A stretch of DNA of 64,000 bases from Takashimella koratensis (GCA_003116875.1 BCKT01000003.1:499143-563142), one strand, 5' to 3'; shown: positions 22,146 to 42,875, counted from the first letter of the stretch. The notes: generated from the sequence alone by a model not told the origin. Program-made: numbers and translations.

Positions 22146-25100
22146 TCAATTCTTCCCCTTCTTCTTCTTCTTTTTCTTTGACCCCGAGCCGTTGGTAGAT
22201 GGAACCGCTGGTTCCGGGACGTCACTCGCCGCAGGTGATTGTTCCACAACAGGAGACTCGGTCTCTTCATCCTGGGCCTCGCTGGTCAGTTCCAAAATGG
22301 TGTGATTAGCCGTGGCAATATCATTCCCGTCGTCGCCTTTGTCGTCGGCACCATTATCGTCCGCCTTATTGCCCATCTCCACCTGCTCCTCTGTCTCCGC
22401 CTTTTCGACCTTGGCAAGCTTCTCGTCCTTCTCGACCTTTTCGACATCTGCAACTTTCTCAACCTTTTCAACCTTCTCGATCTCCGCAACAACCTCGATG
22501 ATCTCGGTCTTCTTGATCTCGTCGACCTTCTCGACCTTCTCGACCTCCCCGACCTTCTCGACCTTCGCAACCTCCTCGATCTTCTCAACCTTCTCATTTT
22601 TCTCTTCCTTCTCTTCCTTCTTGTCGTTATTGTCGTTATCGTTGTTCTCGTCTTCCTCATCCTTATCGCCCTTTTCGGCATTGCCGTCTTCGTTGCCGTC
22701 CTTGTGGTCTAGATGCGTCGGAGCCGCATTGCTTTCGAGCGACAATGGTGCCGCATCCTCTTTACTGGCGGACCCTTCTTCAGTCTCTAATGGCTCAATG
22801 ATCGTCTCCTTTGAAGCCAAAAGTTCCGAGAGGACCGGCGAGTCGTGGTGGGCAGGTATCACTGCGATTGGCGCCTGAACTTTAGTCGCGGTGAATGCTG
22901 CCGCCTCGAGAACCGTCTCCATCTGTTCGGTGACATCCGTCGAAGTGTTCTCCAGGTCGGCGGGGAGTGGCGGCATACCGGAAGTATCGCTGTCGATCGT
23001 TCTTAATCCATCAGATGATGTGGCCACAGGCGCGAACATGTTCTCGATCACCGCCGACGTTGAATTGCCGTTGATTTCGTCGCCAACAGACGAAGCTGGC
23101 ACGGGTTCAATTTCGTTGGAGACATTTGGTTGAATGGGTGCATCAACAATATCATTGATGACCGGCTTGCTGTCGTTCTCGGGAGCTCGGTTCGCGTTTT
23201 CATCTCGATAGATGTGCTCGTCTTCCTCAGGAATAGCGTCGGGTGTTTTGGGAGATCGTAGAGCATCGTCGTCGTTGGTGCGCGAAACCGGTTGAATTGA
23301 GGTCGGCAAGACGGGGGTCTGGGGGTCCGCGACCTCTCGCTGCGCGTCAAGCCATCTTTCCAGCTCAACAAGAGAAGATTGGTACGTCGCGTCGACGTCC
23401 AGTGGACTGACCGAGTATATCCCGCTGTCGAGACTTCGAGTGAGAAAGGGGCACACCAAGGAGATCCAAGCTGATGCGAAAGCAGCACAAGCCATCTTGG
23501 CCTCTCGACGTTTGGCCGATCGGAGTTCAGGCGACATTTGAGTCTCCGAATTGCGCCGTAACAGTTGCGCTCGAGGAGAGGACGGTATCCGCTTGGACGA
23601 GGATCCCGATCGACTCGATTCGCCTCCATTGATCGCTGGAACAGGGTCGAAAGAGTCCATCGCCTCCTGGACGTACTTCAAAACCGCAGCTGTACCAGAA
23701 GTGAGTGAAGTCGATAGGGCCAAGGAGAGGGTTGGATGAAGGGAGAACGGCGCCAGCAATCGCAGTGAGTTGAGAATGGAGAGGTGTGCGTTGACGAAGA
23801 TGGCAATGGGGGGGAAATTTGCGAGCTCAGCTGGAAGCTCCTCGTGCGACGCAACTGGTGTAAAGACAGGGAATGAAAATTCCGAGGTGAGGATAGATGT
23901 AAGGTATTCCGACGTAAGGAGGATTGCGGAGGGCGGGCTAGCAGCCTTGTTGGCGTGTCTGAGGCTCGAGACGAGGTTGGAAGTTGCTATCGAGGTCCCC
24001 TGGGCATATGCGTCGGACACGGTTGAGATGAACGGTCCGGTGACGAGCGACGCAAAGTCCAAACCAACGCGAGCGAATGACAGAGAACAGTAACCCAGCT
24101 GAACGAGAATGGAAGACAACGAGGCCGCGTCTGTCGTCATCCGTGGGACGTGCATAGCGATGAAGTCGACCAGCTCCGACGCGCAATGTTCGGCAAAGGA
24201 CGCGAGTTGAGAAGCCAAAGAGGACGAAGTCGGTCCGTCTAGAAAAATGGTTGTGAATTGAGAGATGATGTCAAAGACATGCTCGCGGAAAATGTCGATA
24301 TATTTTCGAACATAGCGGACAACGTCTGCCCGATCCCTCTCGATGCCGACCAGCTGCATGTGAAAGTTGTGCAGCCTGCCGATGAGGAAGACGAGCGCCA
24401 AATCCGCTTCGTCGATCTTTTCGAGCCGACGTAAGAAACCGACAGCCTTCATTAACGACGGGAGTTTGATAGGTTCTCGCAAGAGCGCTAGCAATTGAGC
24501 GAGCATGAGTTGTAACACATCGTCTACTTCTTTTGCAACGTCCTGAACGAGTCGATTGGATGGATATCGTGCGGCGAGTTCCTCGGCATGTGACGACAGT
24601 TCCAGCGCTTCTTGATAGTAGCCGTTTCGTACACATGTGCCCATAAGCTGAGGGATTTCGAGGAGGTCAAAGAGCTTATCTTGATGCTCTTGAACGAGGG
24701 CCGCGCTTGCCCGAGCGCCTTGAACTCCGGCAGTGCTCTTGACAAAGGACTTGCACTCTTCTTCAAGATCTGGTACAGCATTGAGGAGATTGCTGAGACT
24801 GCTTGAAAAGTCGGAGAATGCAGACGTGACTGCCGACGAACATCGATGAACGGAAATGAAGGTTGAGTACTCGCGATAGCAGAGATTGACGAGATCGGAT
24901 TCGACAGTCGACGCCTCGGAAGAGATAAGGCTAGCCTCCTCTAAGAGAGAATGCAATGGTAATGACACGAGATGATCTAGATAGGCGGCTGAATCTGAGG
25001 CGGCCAGGTCGGGAGCCGAAACGTTGCGTAATTTGGCGGTAGAGTAGAGCAAGTCGGTGAGGGACGCGACGGGCTCTGGATGAATGAGGAGTTGGCGGTA

Positions 25101-25181
25101 GTCAGCGCCAGGACAGTGCTTCGTGCTTGTGACGACAGAGTGAGACTCACCGAGAGCCAATCCATCGACGTCCTCGTCCAT
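22146..25181 (-). CDS. COG8: Conserved oligomeric Golgi complex subunit 8, with long repetitive C-terminal tail
   Basis: Subunit of the COG tether for retrograde vesicles at the Golgi. The chosen start is MDEDVDGLAL (25181). A 75-nt intron (25150-25076) with perfect GTGAGT and CAG joins it to EPVASLTDLLYSTAKLRN; since 75 is a multiple of three the frame stays open if it is retained. The conserved COG8 N-terminal part follows: SLPLHSLLEEASLISSEAST, NLCYREYSTFISVHRCSSAV, EIPQLMGTCVRNGYYQEALE, and VGFLRRLEKIDEADLALVFL. The rest is one exon of about 2.9 kb. After about residue 600 the protein becomes acidic and disordered, with a VEKVEKVEK-type repeat stretch and a GSKKKKKKKGKN end. At about 986 residues it is much longer than typical COG8 (about 600). 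Divergent from ILV3 across an assembly gap. Confidence 0.92.
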   Translation of the reverse strand: MDEDVDGLALGESHSVVTSTKHCPGADYRQLLIHPEPVASLTDLLYSTAKLRNVSAPDLAASDSAAYLDHLVSLPLHSLLEEASLISSEASTVESDLVNLCYREYSTFISVHRCSSAVTSAFSDFSSSLSNLLNAVPDLEEECKSFVKSTAGVQGARASAALVQEHQDKLFDLLEIPQLMGTCVRNGYYQEALELSSHAEELAARYPSNRLVQDVAKEVDDVLQLMLAQLLALLREPIKLPSLMKAVGFLRRLEKIDEADLALVFLIGRLHNFHMQLVGIERDRADVVRYVRKYIDIFREHVFDIISQFTTIFLDGPTSSSLASQLASFAEHCASELVDFIAMHVPRMTTDAASLSSILVQLGYCSLSFARVGLDFASLVTGPFISTVSDAYAQGTSIATSNLVSSLRHANKAASPPSAILLTSEYLTSILTSEFSFPVFTPVASHEELPAELANFPPIAIFVNAHLSILNSLRLLAPFSLHPTLSLALSTSLTSGTAAVLKYVQEAMDSFDPVPAINGGESSRSGSSSKRIPSSPRAQLLRRNSETQMSPELRSAKRREAKMACAAFASAWISLVCPFLTRSLDSGIYSVSPLDVDATYQSSLVELERWLDAQREVADPQTPVLPTSIQPVSRTNDDDALRSPKTPDAIPEEDEHIYRDENANRAPENDSKPVINDIVDAPIQPNVSNEIEPVPASSVGDEINGNSTSAVIENMFAPVATSSDGLRTIDSDTSGMPPLPADLENTSTDVTEQMETVLEAAAFTATKVQAPIAVIPAHHDSPVLSELLASKETIIEPLETEEGSASKEDAAPLSLESNAAPTHLDHKDGNEDGNAEKGDKDEEDENNDNDNNDKKEEKEEKNEKVEKIEEVAKVEKVGEVEKVEKVDEIKKTEIIEVVAEIEKVEKVEKVADVEKVEKDEKLAKVEKAETEEQVEMGNKADDNGADDKGDDGNDIATANHTILELTSEAQDEETESPVVEQSPAASDVPEPAVPSTNGSGSKKKKKKKGKN
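22390..22620 (-). repeat. In-frame VEK-type coding repeat in the COG8 tail
   Basis: Degenerate tandem repeat of a 9-12 nt unit (cgaccttct/caaccttct on the plus strand) encoding KVEKVEK-like heptads with interspersed E/D. The plus strand shows many copies of 'ctcgaccttctcgacc' and 'ctcaaccttttcaacc'. The repeat probably arose by slippage and encodes a long charged helix. Confidence 0.8.
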
Positions 25182-25682
25182 GGCGAGCGGTGGGACGGGA
25201 CCACTTGCCGGGGGACTGGGAAGAGGAGGAGTGTTGGAAGGAGAGGGAGGATGAGAAGGGAGGGGCAAGGTCGAGCTGGTGTGGGATGGCGGGGGTGGCT
25301 GGGTGATGTCGATTGGAGAGGGGTGACAGGAGGAGGGAGGGAGGAGGGNNNNNNNNNNNNNNNNNNNNNNNNNNNNGGGAGGAGGGAGGAGGTGGACGGG
25401 GAGGGTGGGTGGATGAGGATGAGGATGCACGCGTAGCACTAACACGGCGGAATGACGTGTCATCATCCTCGGCCCGCCCCTCCTTATCAATCCGCCCCCC
25501 GCCCCATTGCCGAGTCATTCCCGGTCACGTGACCTGCGACTCTCTGATTTGGCTGATTTCTGACTCGTCGCCCGAAAAGATGACCACCCACTAAGGACCC
25601 CCGAAATTTCATCCGACCCCATCCCATCTCATCTCATCTCACCTCCCATCTCCTCCCAAATCATCTCTCACTAACCCCAGCC
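25182..25682. promoter_or_regulatory. Divergent COG8/ILV3 promoter with E-box and Gcn4/Cpc1-like sites
   Basis: The 501-bp spacer holds a 12-bp perfect palindrome GGTCACGTGACC (25523-25534), CGAGTCAT (25511-25518; reverse ATGACTCG, one base off the Gcn4 palindrome) and TGACTCG (25561-25567). An ATCTC/CATCT pentamer run (25616-25650) makes a pyrimidine-rich ILV3 leader. Factor names are inferred from the known general control of branched-chain amino-acid genes. A 28-N gap interrupts the COG8 side. Confidence 0.55.
25349..25376. other. Assembly gap (28 N) in a G-rich purine tract
   Basis: Undetermined bases flanked on both sides by GGAGGGAGG-type purine repeats (about 25328-25408). Gap size may be nominal. 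The tract lies in the COG8 leader/promoter. Confidence 0.95.
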
Positions 25683-28237
25683 ATGCTCTCCCTCCCCACC
25701 AGGCGCATGGCCGCCGCACGCCTGCCCCTTGCCCTCTCTACTAGCACCAGGGCCATCTCTTCCTCCTCCACTCTCGCCAAGGAGGGGCTCAACCGCTACT
25801 CTCAGACCGTCACTCAGCCCAAGGCTCAAGGCGCGTCCCAGGTGAGTAACAGCCAGTGTCAAGTGTCACCTGTCAAGTATTCTCCTCGTCATACTCTGTC
25901 CCTCTCGTCAATTCAGTTCCTCACTGAACAATATCCCCCCATCAGGCAATGCTCTACGCCACCGAGGGTGTCGATTCGGTTGACGATTTGAAGAAGGCGA
26001 TGGTTGGTGTTGCTAGTGTTTGGTAAGTATCCATCTCCTCGCGCCTCCATGTAGACATGTCACTGACCTTGAACCTCATAGGTACGAGGGTAACCCGTGA
26101 GTCTGACACAAAAGACATCCTCGCACAGCAATACTTACCGTTATCGTTTTATACTGCCAGGTGCAACCGTCACATCTTGGGCCTTGGTCAACGTATCAAA
26201 AAGTCCCTTGCGGATGCCGGTGTCATCGGCTACCAGTTCGGTACCGTCGGTGTCTCGGATGGTATCAGCATGGGTACCAAAGGCAGTAAGTCACCCGTCG
26301 GTCAAAGGTACAAAGTGACTAACACATCCAGTGTCGTACTCGCTGCCATCTCGTGATCTCATTGCCGACCAGGTTGAATCTGCTGCTGGTGGGCACTGGT
26401 TGGACGGCATGGTCGTCATCCCCGGTTGTGACAAGAACATGCCTGGAACTTTGATGGCCCTTGGTCGTTTGAACAGGCCAGGTCTCATGGTCTACGGAGG
26501 TACCATCCGACCGGGTACCTGCGGTGGTGGGGCCGACGGACGACCGGCCGAAGTCATCGACCTTGTCTCGGCGTTCCAGGCTTACGGCCGCTACCTGCAA
26601 GAAGGTCAGACCGAAGAAGCCGAGGCGGTGCGATTTGAGACTATCCGAAACGCCTGCCCGGGACCAGGAGCTTGCGGAGGAGTGAGTCATCTTCCAGATT
26701 ATGGTGATTGACAAAGTAGATGTACACTGCCAACACGATGGCTTCGGCTGCTGAGGCTATGGGTATGACTCTTCCGGGATCGTCTTCGTTCCCGGCCGAA
26801 TATCCAGAGAAGCTCGAAGAGTGCGACTCTATCGGAAGCGCGATGGTCAACCTCCTTGAAAAGAACATTCTTCCCCGTGACATTATGACCCGAGAGGCCT
26901 TGGAGAACGCCATGGTGAGCCTTGAAATATGTTGCGTGCGCTAATCTCAGGTCCTCGTCATGATTCTTGGTGGCTCCACGAACGCTGTTCTTCACTTGAT
27001 CGCCATTGCTCACTCGGTTGGCATCAACCTCACGATTGACGACTTCCAGTCGGTCTCCGACCGCGTTCCCTTGCTTGCCGACTTGAAGCCTAGTGGCAAG
27101 TATGTCATGGAAGACATCTTCAAGATTGGCGGTGTTCCCAGTGAGTCAACCCCTTGTGTTTTGCGCTGATTCCAGGCGTCATGCACTACCTCATCGAGCA
27201 GGGTGTTATGACCGGCGACCAGATGACGGTTACTGGTAAGACTCTCGGCGAGAACTGCGACCGGTGGTTCCAGAAGAATGCCAGCAAATGGGAAGGTCAA
27301 AAGATCATCCACCCTCTCAGTGACCCGATCAAGAAGACTGGACACCTTCGGTGAGTCTGACGTGTGACCTGTTGCTGAATCTTTTCCAGTGTCCTCCGAG
27401 GCAACCTTGCCCCAGGAGGTGCCGTCGCCAAGATCACGGGCAAGGAGGGTCTCGCGTTCTCCGGCAAGGCCCGTGTGTTCGACGACGAAGACAGCTTCGT
27501 CACAGCTGTTGAATCCGGCTCGATCAAGCAGGGAGAAAAGACGGTGGTCATTCTTCGTTACCTCGGCCCCAAGGGAGGACCTGGTGAGTTACATCAATTG
27601 CAGTGATTTCAGAGACCAGCACTGATAGAGACGAAGGAATGCCGGAGATGCTCAAGCCTACCAGTCTGATCATGGGTGCTGGTCTCGGCAACGACGTTGC
27701 GTGCATCACCGACGGTCGCTTCAGCGGAGGGTGAGTATTCAAGTCATTTACTCATTTCTGGGACATTTGGGCTGATGTCTGCCAAGCTCCCACGGATTCG
27801 TCATTGGTCACGTTGTTCCCGAGGCGCAGGTCGGAGGCCCGATCGCTTTGGTTCAAGATGGTGACATGATCCACATTGACGCTGAGGTCAACTCGATCTC
27901 CGTGGACGTGTCGGACGAAGAAATGGCCAAGCGGAAGGAGTCATGGGTCGCTCCTCCTTTCAAGGCTACTTCTGGTCACTTGCTCAAGTACACGCGGATG
28001 GTCTCTGACGCCAGCCATGGTTGCGGTGAGTTTGAGTTTGGAGTGTGCTTGCGGGGCCTTGGATGACTGTGGAGGTGACTTTGCTGATGTTCGTGTATCT
28101 GAACCTGCCTCACCCTTGCCCACGACGATGCTCTTGTCTGTCCTCTATGATTCAATATTGCCTTGCCCTCGTATCTTGTGTTGTTGTTGCCTCCTTGCTC
28201 TTGACTCTTGATGATCTCAGTGACCGACCTGGCTTAA
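25683..28237 (+). CDS. ILV3: Dihydroxy-acid dehydratase, mitochondrial
   Basis: Fe-S enzyme of valine, leucine and isoleucine biosynthesis. ATG 25683 starts an Arg/Ser-rich mitochondrial presequence ([20 protein letters not shown]). Conserved motifs in order: [32 protein letters not shown], the Cys motif [36 protein letters not shown] (Fe-S and active-site region), [55 protein letters not shown] and [20 protein letters not shown]. The end is SDASHGC joined to VTDLA across a 195-nt intron (28026-28220), leaving a tiny last exon with the stop 28235-28237. Other introns are about 50-70 nt. Full length fits fungal Ilv3. Confidence 0.97.
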
Positions 28238-28433
28238 GGTGGCCCAGTAGTATTCATGCATATGACGTGTCATTCTGTCTCGTAGAATACCCGAGCCTTT
28301 GGGTGGCGATTGAAGATTGATAACGGATACGGTGGTGTGGGTGTTTTTTTATCGATTCCAGTCCACTCGTCCCTCTCATCCTTCACCTCCCATCTTCATC
28401 TCCACAGCTCCTACCCCCTATCCCCCCTACATC

Positions 28434-32782
<4,349 letters not shown>

Positions 32783-33164
32783 AATCGCATGCAGTCGGCG
32801 GTCTGATTCTTCATTTTTGTCTTACCCTCTCTCCGCCTCATCCATGTATGCATTGTCGTCTTAGACTTCCAAGCTTACAAAAAATATCGAAAGATGGCCA
32901 GCGGAACAGCTTTGGCGTCGATAGCGTTGCTCTTGTGCACACATTTTACGTTCGTTAGGTGTGATCGCTCAGTACACCAGGCTTGCCTTTACTTATCCGC
33001 GAGCATACAACAACCCACTCAGGTTCTCAAGTGACTGAGGAGTTCTCAAACAGCAATGGGCTGGGCTCTCATACCCTGCGTTGGCTTTGATGAGATTGGG
33101 ACGACATTGGCAAGATGAAAAGAATGATTTGCACTGTTCAAAAGCCATGACTGTCCAGAATGAG

Positions 33165-33165
<1 letters not shown>

Positions 33166-33201
<36 letters not shown>
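33166..33201. repeat. (TG)n microsatellite, about 18 units
   Basis: Uninterrupted TG dinucleotide tract, in the 3' flank of PRP22. No other structure is associated with it. Confidence 0.97.
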
Positions 33202-33203
<2 letters not shown>

Positions 33204-33843
33204 CGCAATTTGCACCACCGTTCAAACTCGCAGTCCCGAGAAGACCGTACGCTGTGGCAGATGGATATAATCAACACCAATATAGCAAACGAATCGTACT
33301 GGCTTCCCAAATGCTCATTGAGCTCAATCTCTGTCTGATTGACCTCGAAATAAAAAGTTGTTGCCAACAACCAGGGATTATCATGAGGACATTGCTGACA
33401 ATCTGCTAGTTTCTGTTAAATTTGATCTTCGTATAACTTGTCATAAAGCCGTCAATCTAAAGCGTAGGCAAGTGATTTGACAGATTGTGGTCATGGGTGT
33501 GCTCAGATTTTTTGCCGTTTTTCAGATACAACTATCCCAAATATCATGCCTCCTGATTGTGACCAGAGAGTGAGTCGTTTCGTTTGAGATGACGGTTAGG
33601 GAAAACTTTTCCTCCTCCCTCGATCGCACCCCTTTGGAACTTGCACAAATTCAAACGGAGCCCATGTTCAAAACCTATAATAAGCAGGGCTTTTTGTCAT
33701 GATTCGATACACATCCTGAAGCACATCTTGTTGTTCCTACAATGTTTATCGCTGCTTTGTTTTCTCTTGCTTTCTCTCACTCTCTTTTTCTCTCTTGACT
33801 TTCAAAGTACCACCCTCTACCTCAACATAATGGAGGGGAGCAA

Positions 33844-33862
33844 TTTTTTTTTTTTTTTTTTT
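33844..33862. repeat. Poly-T run (T19)
   Basis: Homopolymer following 'ggggagcaa'. Could be the residue of a poly(A) tail of a retroelement inserted on the minus strand, or simple slippage; no element body is recognisable on either side. Confidence 0.9.
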
Positions 33863-33939
33863 ATTTTGGATTTGAATACCTCTTGAAGATCGTCACATGA
33901 GAGATAAAGATGTGAGGAAAGTTGAAAGTGATGAATGAT

Positions 33940-34054
33940 CGAAATTGACGACCCGACCAAAATCGAGTAGTGCTGTAAACTGATCTTCTATTATCAAATA
34001 TCGAAATTGACGTTCTGACCAAAACTGAAGAGTGCTCTGAACTGATCTTCTATT
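33940..34054. repeat. Degenerate tandem duplication, 62-bp period
   Basis: Copy 1 (33940-33992) and copy 2 (34002-34054) begin CGAAATTGAC and end CTGATCTTCTATT. I count 44 of 53 aligned bases identical. Differences are a mix of transitions and transversions. No coding potential is evident. Confidence 0.85.
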
Positions 34055-34840
34055 TGGGAGCAGATCTCCTAGGAATGATGTGCTGCAGACCCAGAAGCTG
34101 TCCCGCCAGGTTTTGGCAATGCTTCTCTGTTGTCTCATCTTTGTCATTCCAGACAGCAACCATCGCCATCTGCATATCACTATTATAGCATGGAAGCTGA
34201 ATAAAACACTTAATGAGAAGCTGAGTACAGGGTGAAAGATGACTTGGGTTTTGTAACTTGACTCCTTTGCTCCGAAGCCATGCATGATCGATGTGGTATG
34301 GAAGATCACCTATCATTTGACTAATAGAAATGACAAATGCGATTTCAGCTCTTTTCACGTTTGTACTCTTCCCGGTCAATCGCCTTCTCGTATCCCTTGA
34401 CGTTCTGATTGTCGAAGTAGGTAACTCGGGGAGGTCACCAGATACAGCAATTAGTACTACTTATCGTTCTCTACAAACTGGTTTTGACGGTTTTTGTTAT
34501 ACCTTTTTGTATCCAGAGTGAGATACATATTCAGTACGACCAGGTATCCAGAGATGAATATCCAGAGTATTGTCAAGTCTTCACACTTCAAAGCACTACT
34601 CATAGCACTTCTCAGTGGAACGTACGATATATGCAAAACTATGCACTTTTGTCGTACCTGTAAATCACTTTATGTAAATAAAATAACAGAAAATAATTTA
34701 ATTTAATTTAGGATAAAATGAATAAACACTAACAACAACCGTTCTCTTCGATGATTAGGTGTTTTGGTATGTTGTGCGCAGAAAACGATGGGGTGAGGCC
34801 AATGTTAAGGGAGAAAGCAATGCAACAAAGGAGAAAGGGC

Positions 34841-35450
34841 ATGAAACGACGCGGACGTTATAACAATTGTCATGTTGCAAATCATACGTGATTTGGAGTT
34901 GATGTGGCAGAGCACTACTCAGAGCACTACTCCGATAGTAAAAGGATGTGCATCAGAGGAGAAAAGATATGAGGCAGTGCTGACGCTATGAAAATCACCA
35001 GGTGGCAAGCAAAACAATATTTTGAAACAAGGTGGCAGAGCACAACAGAAGACTTGTAGTTTTTGATTACTGCCGATTCCGTAGGGGAAGAAGACAAAAT
35101 GAGACAACGTTGGAATTGAGAGAGCGAACATAATTTCATCACCGCATCAGTGGCGGTGAGATCATAAATTACTTTACAGCGCATGTGTCGCCTGTCGGAG
35201 TCCTAGGGTGCTCTGCCACCTGCCACTTTCACCTCCTTGTTTCACCCTTGTTTCAACCCCTTATTCTCACTCTCTACTCGTTTCTCTTCGTCTCTCTTCT
35301 CTCTATCTCTCATGCAGCCTGTTATTCGACATCGCCTCATACACATGTTTGTTGGAGAAGTGCTCTGAGTAGTGCTTTGCCACGATAAAGTCCCAAATCA
35401 CATGTAATTTCCCACCTGATGTCACTTGTAGCGTCCGCGCCGTCTCACAT
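34841..35450. repeat. Long imperfect inverted repeat (foldback/MITE-like element)
   Basis: The best-matching part is 34904-34933 (GTGGCAGAGCACTACTCAGA and onward) against the reverse complement of 35354-35383, with 28 of 30 bases matching. Outer arms also pair (34841-34863 with 35427-35450, around GCGCGGACG/CGCGGACG), as do ACGTGATTTGG (34886) with CCAAATCACATG (35393), and an inner GGTGGCAGAGCAC (35030) with GTGCTCTGCCACC (35208). Arms are thus about 200-240 bp around a central loop at about 35050-35205. A further direct copy, ACGTGATTTTGAGTTGA, lies at 35567. No transposase is seen; target-site duplication was not identified. Confidence 0.65.
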
Positions 35451-36240
35451 ATATTCTTTATGATGCATGTCTTTCGGTTCTTTGAAGAATCTGAGCGATT
35501 GACAATCTTTGCTGCGAACGTCATTGTGCATGATCTTTTGCTTTTGGCGGCCATCATCCAAACAAAACGTGATTTTGAGTTGACACCTGGACTGTCTGTT
35601 CACAGCTCTACAAGAAAAAACTAACGGTGAGTGAGGTGGAAGACCACCTTTTTTTGTTGCGCAAAGGAAAATAACAGTTCTAAAGCCCACAGGCTTCATG
35701 TTGACCCGTGCCATTTCTAACAATTACGATTGTGAACTTTTCGGTACTGTTCCGTCTATCCTCAACTTCTATTAAAATTTCGATATGTCTCGATTCCAAC
35801 TTTCGTTCCAATCTTCTTCATTGATACGTTGTTCCTGGTGAATCATTGATTTGTAGTGGCGAGATTGCTTTTGCTCAACGAATCTATGCGAGCAATTTCC
35901 TGTCCCTATGTCTTTTGGAACGCGTTCAGATGATGATTTAGATCGCTCGGTTCACTATTCCTTCCCGATACAAAGTCATCGTTGTTGTCAACTCCCTGTC
36001 AATCTACTCACCATTGTCCCTTTCCGAATGTCGGTTACCAACATTCAACTGTCAGACCAAGTTACCATGAATGCATACATGCATACATTCACCTTGTGGG
36101 CTGTGGATGAACCTAATGAGTCTGTAATCAAGCAAACGTTTTACCCCTACCCGTGTAGGCATGTACGCAGTAACAGTAATGCATCGAAGGCTCTGTCTGG
36201 CCCATCAGTGATGCGCTCTGCGGGCCGGCTTCCGCCCCGG

Positions 36241-36515
36241 AAACGTGCCGAAGTCACGTGTTGTGGCTAGTTTGGTCACGTGCTCGGTGACCGAGCTGCC
36301 CCGTGGATTTCGGTGAACGCCGATGCAGGCGAATGACGGCTGGCGATGGATTCCAAAAATAAATTCAAATAATTCGCGTAGTTGAGTCCTTCTTCTTCTT
36401 CTTCATTCATATAAATAACCGATCCCCATCATTCTCAGTCTTGTTCAGCACACTTCTCTCATCACAAGCGTTGTGGGACGCGGCCACATCGTTCGACAGA
36501 CGTTAATCAGCAATC
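36241..36515 (+). promoter_or_regulatory. YOR1 promoter: two E-boxes, CGG-N3-CCG palindrome, TATA box
   Basis: CACGTG lies at 36255-36260 and again at 36277-36282, both in a GTCACGTG context. The second overlaps by one base a perfect 15-bp inverted repeat GCTCGGTGACCGAGC (36282-36296) with CGG-TGA-CCG spacing, the layout bound by many fungal Zn2Cys6 dimers. TATAAATA is at 36411-36418, about 100 bp before the ATG, after a (TTC)n tract. Confidence 0.65.

Positions 36516-42875
<6,360 letters not shown>

Larger units (their letters stand above)
32783..36515. other. Gene-poor, AT-richer block with decayed repeats
   Basis: This 3.7-kb stretch is the only long gap without a recognisable gene. It is visibly more AT-rich than its flanks up to about 36200. 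It holds a TG microsatellite, a T19 run, a degenerate 62-bp tandem duplication and a long imperfect inverted repeat (separate entries). Open frames of 60-140 codons (e.g. 34050-34379 minus, 35908-36270 plus) match no family I recognise and lack support. The last 300 bp are the YOR1 promoter. A decayed mobile-element cluster is the likeliest reading. Confidence 0.55.

Noticed and set aside
22239..22712. 157-codon plus-strand open frame encoding a Leu/Val-rich 'membrane' protein
   Set aside because: It is the exact antisense shadow of the COG8 KVEK repeat; CTT/CTC-rich complement of AAG/GAG codons always reads as Leu/Phe-rich.
33171..33200. Possible CRISPR-like or satellite array
   Set aside because: A plain TG dinucleotide microsatellite; no spaced repeats anywhere in the window.
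34050..34379. 109-codon minus-strand open frame in the gene-poor block
   Set aside because: Not obviously a shadow, but no recognisable motif, no splice-supported extension, and it lies among decayed repeats; left as uncertain non-coding.
35908..36270. 120-codon plus-strand open frame before YOR1
   Set aside because: No domain seen and its 3' end runs into the YOR1 promoter elements; probably chance.
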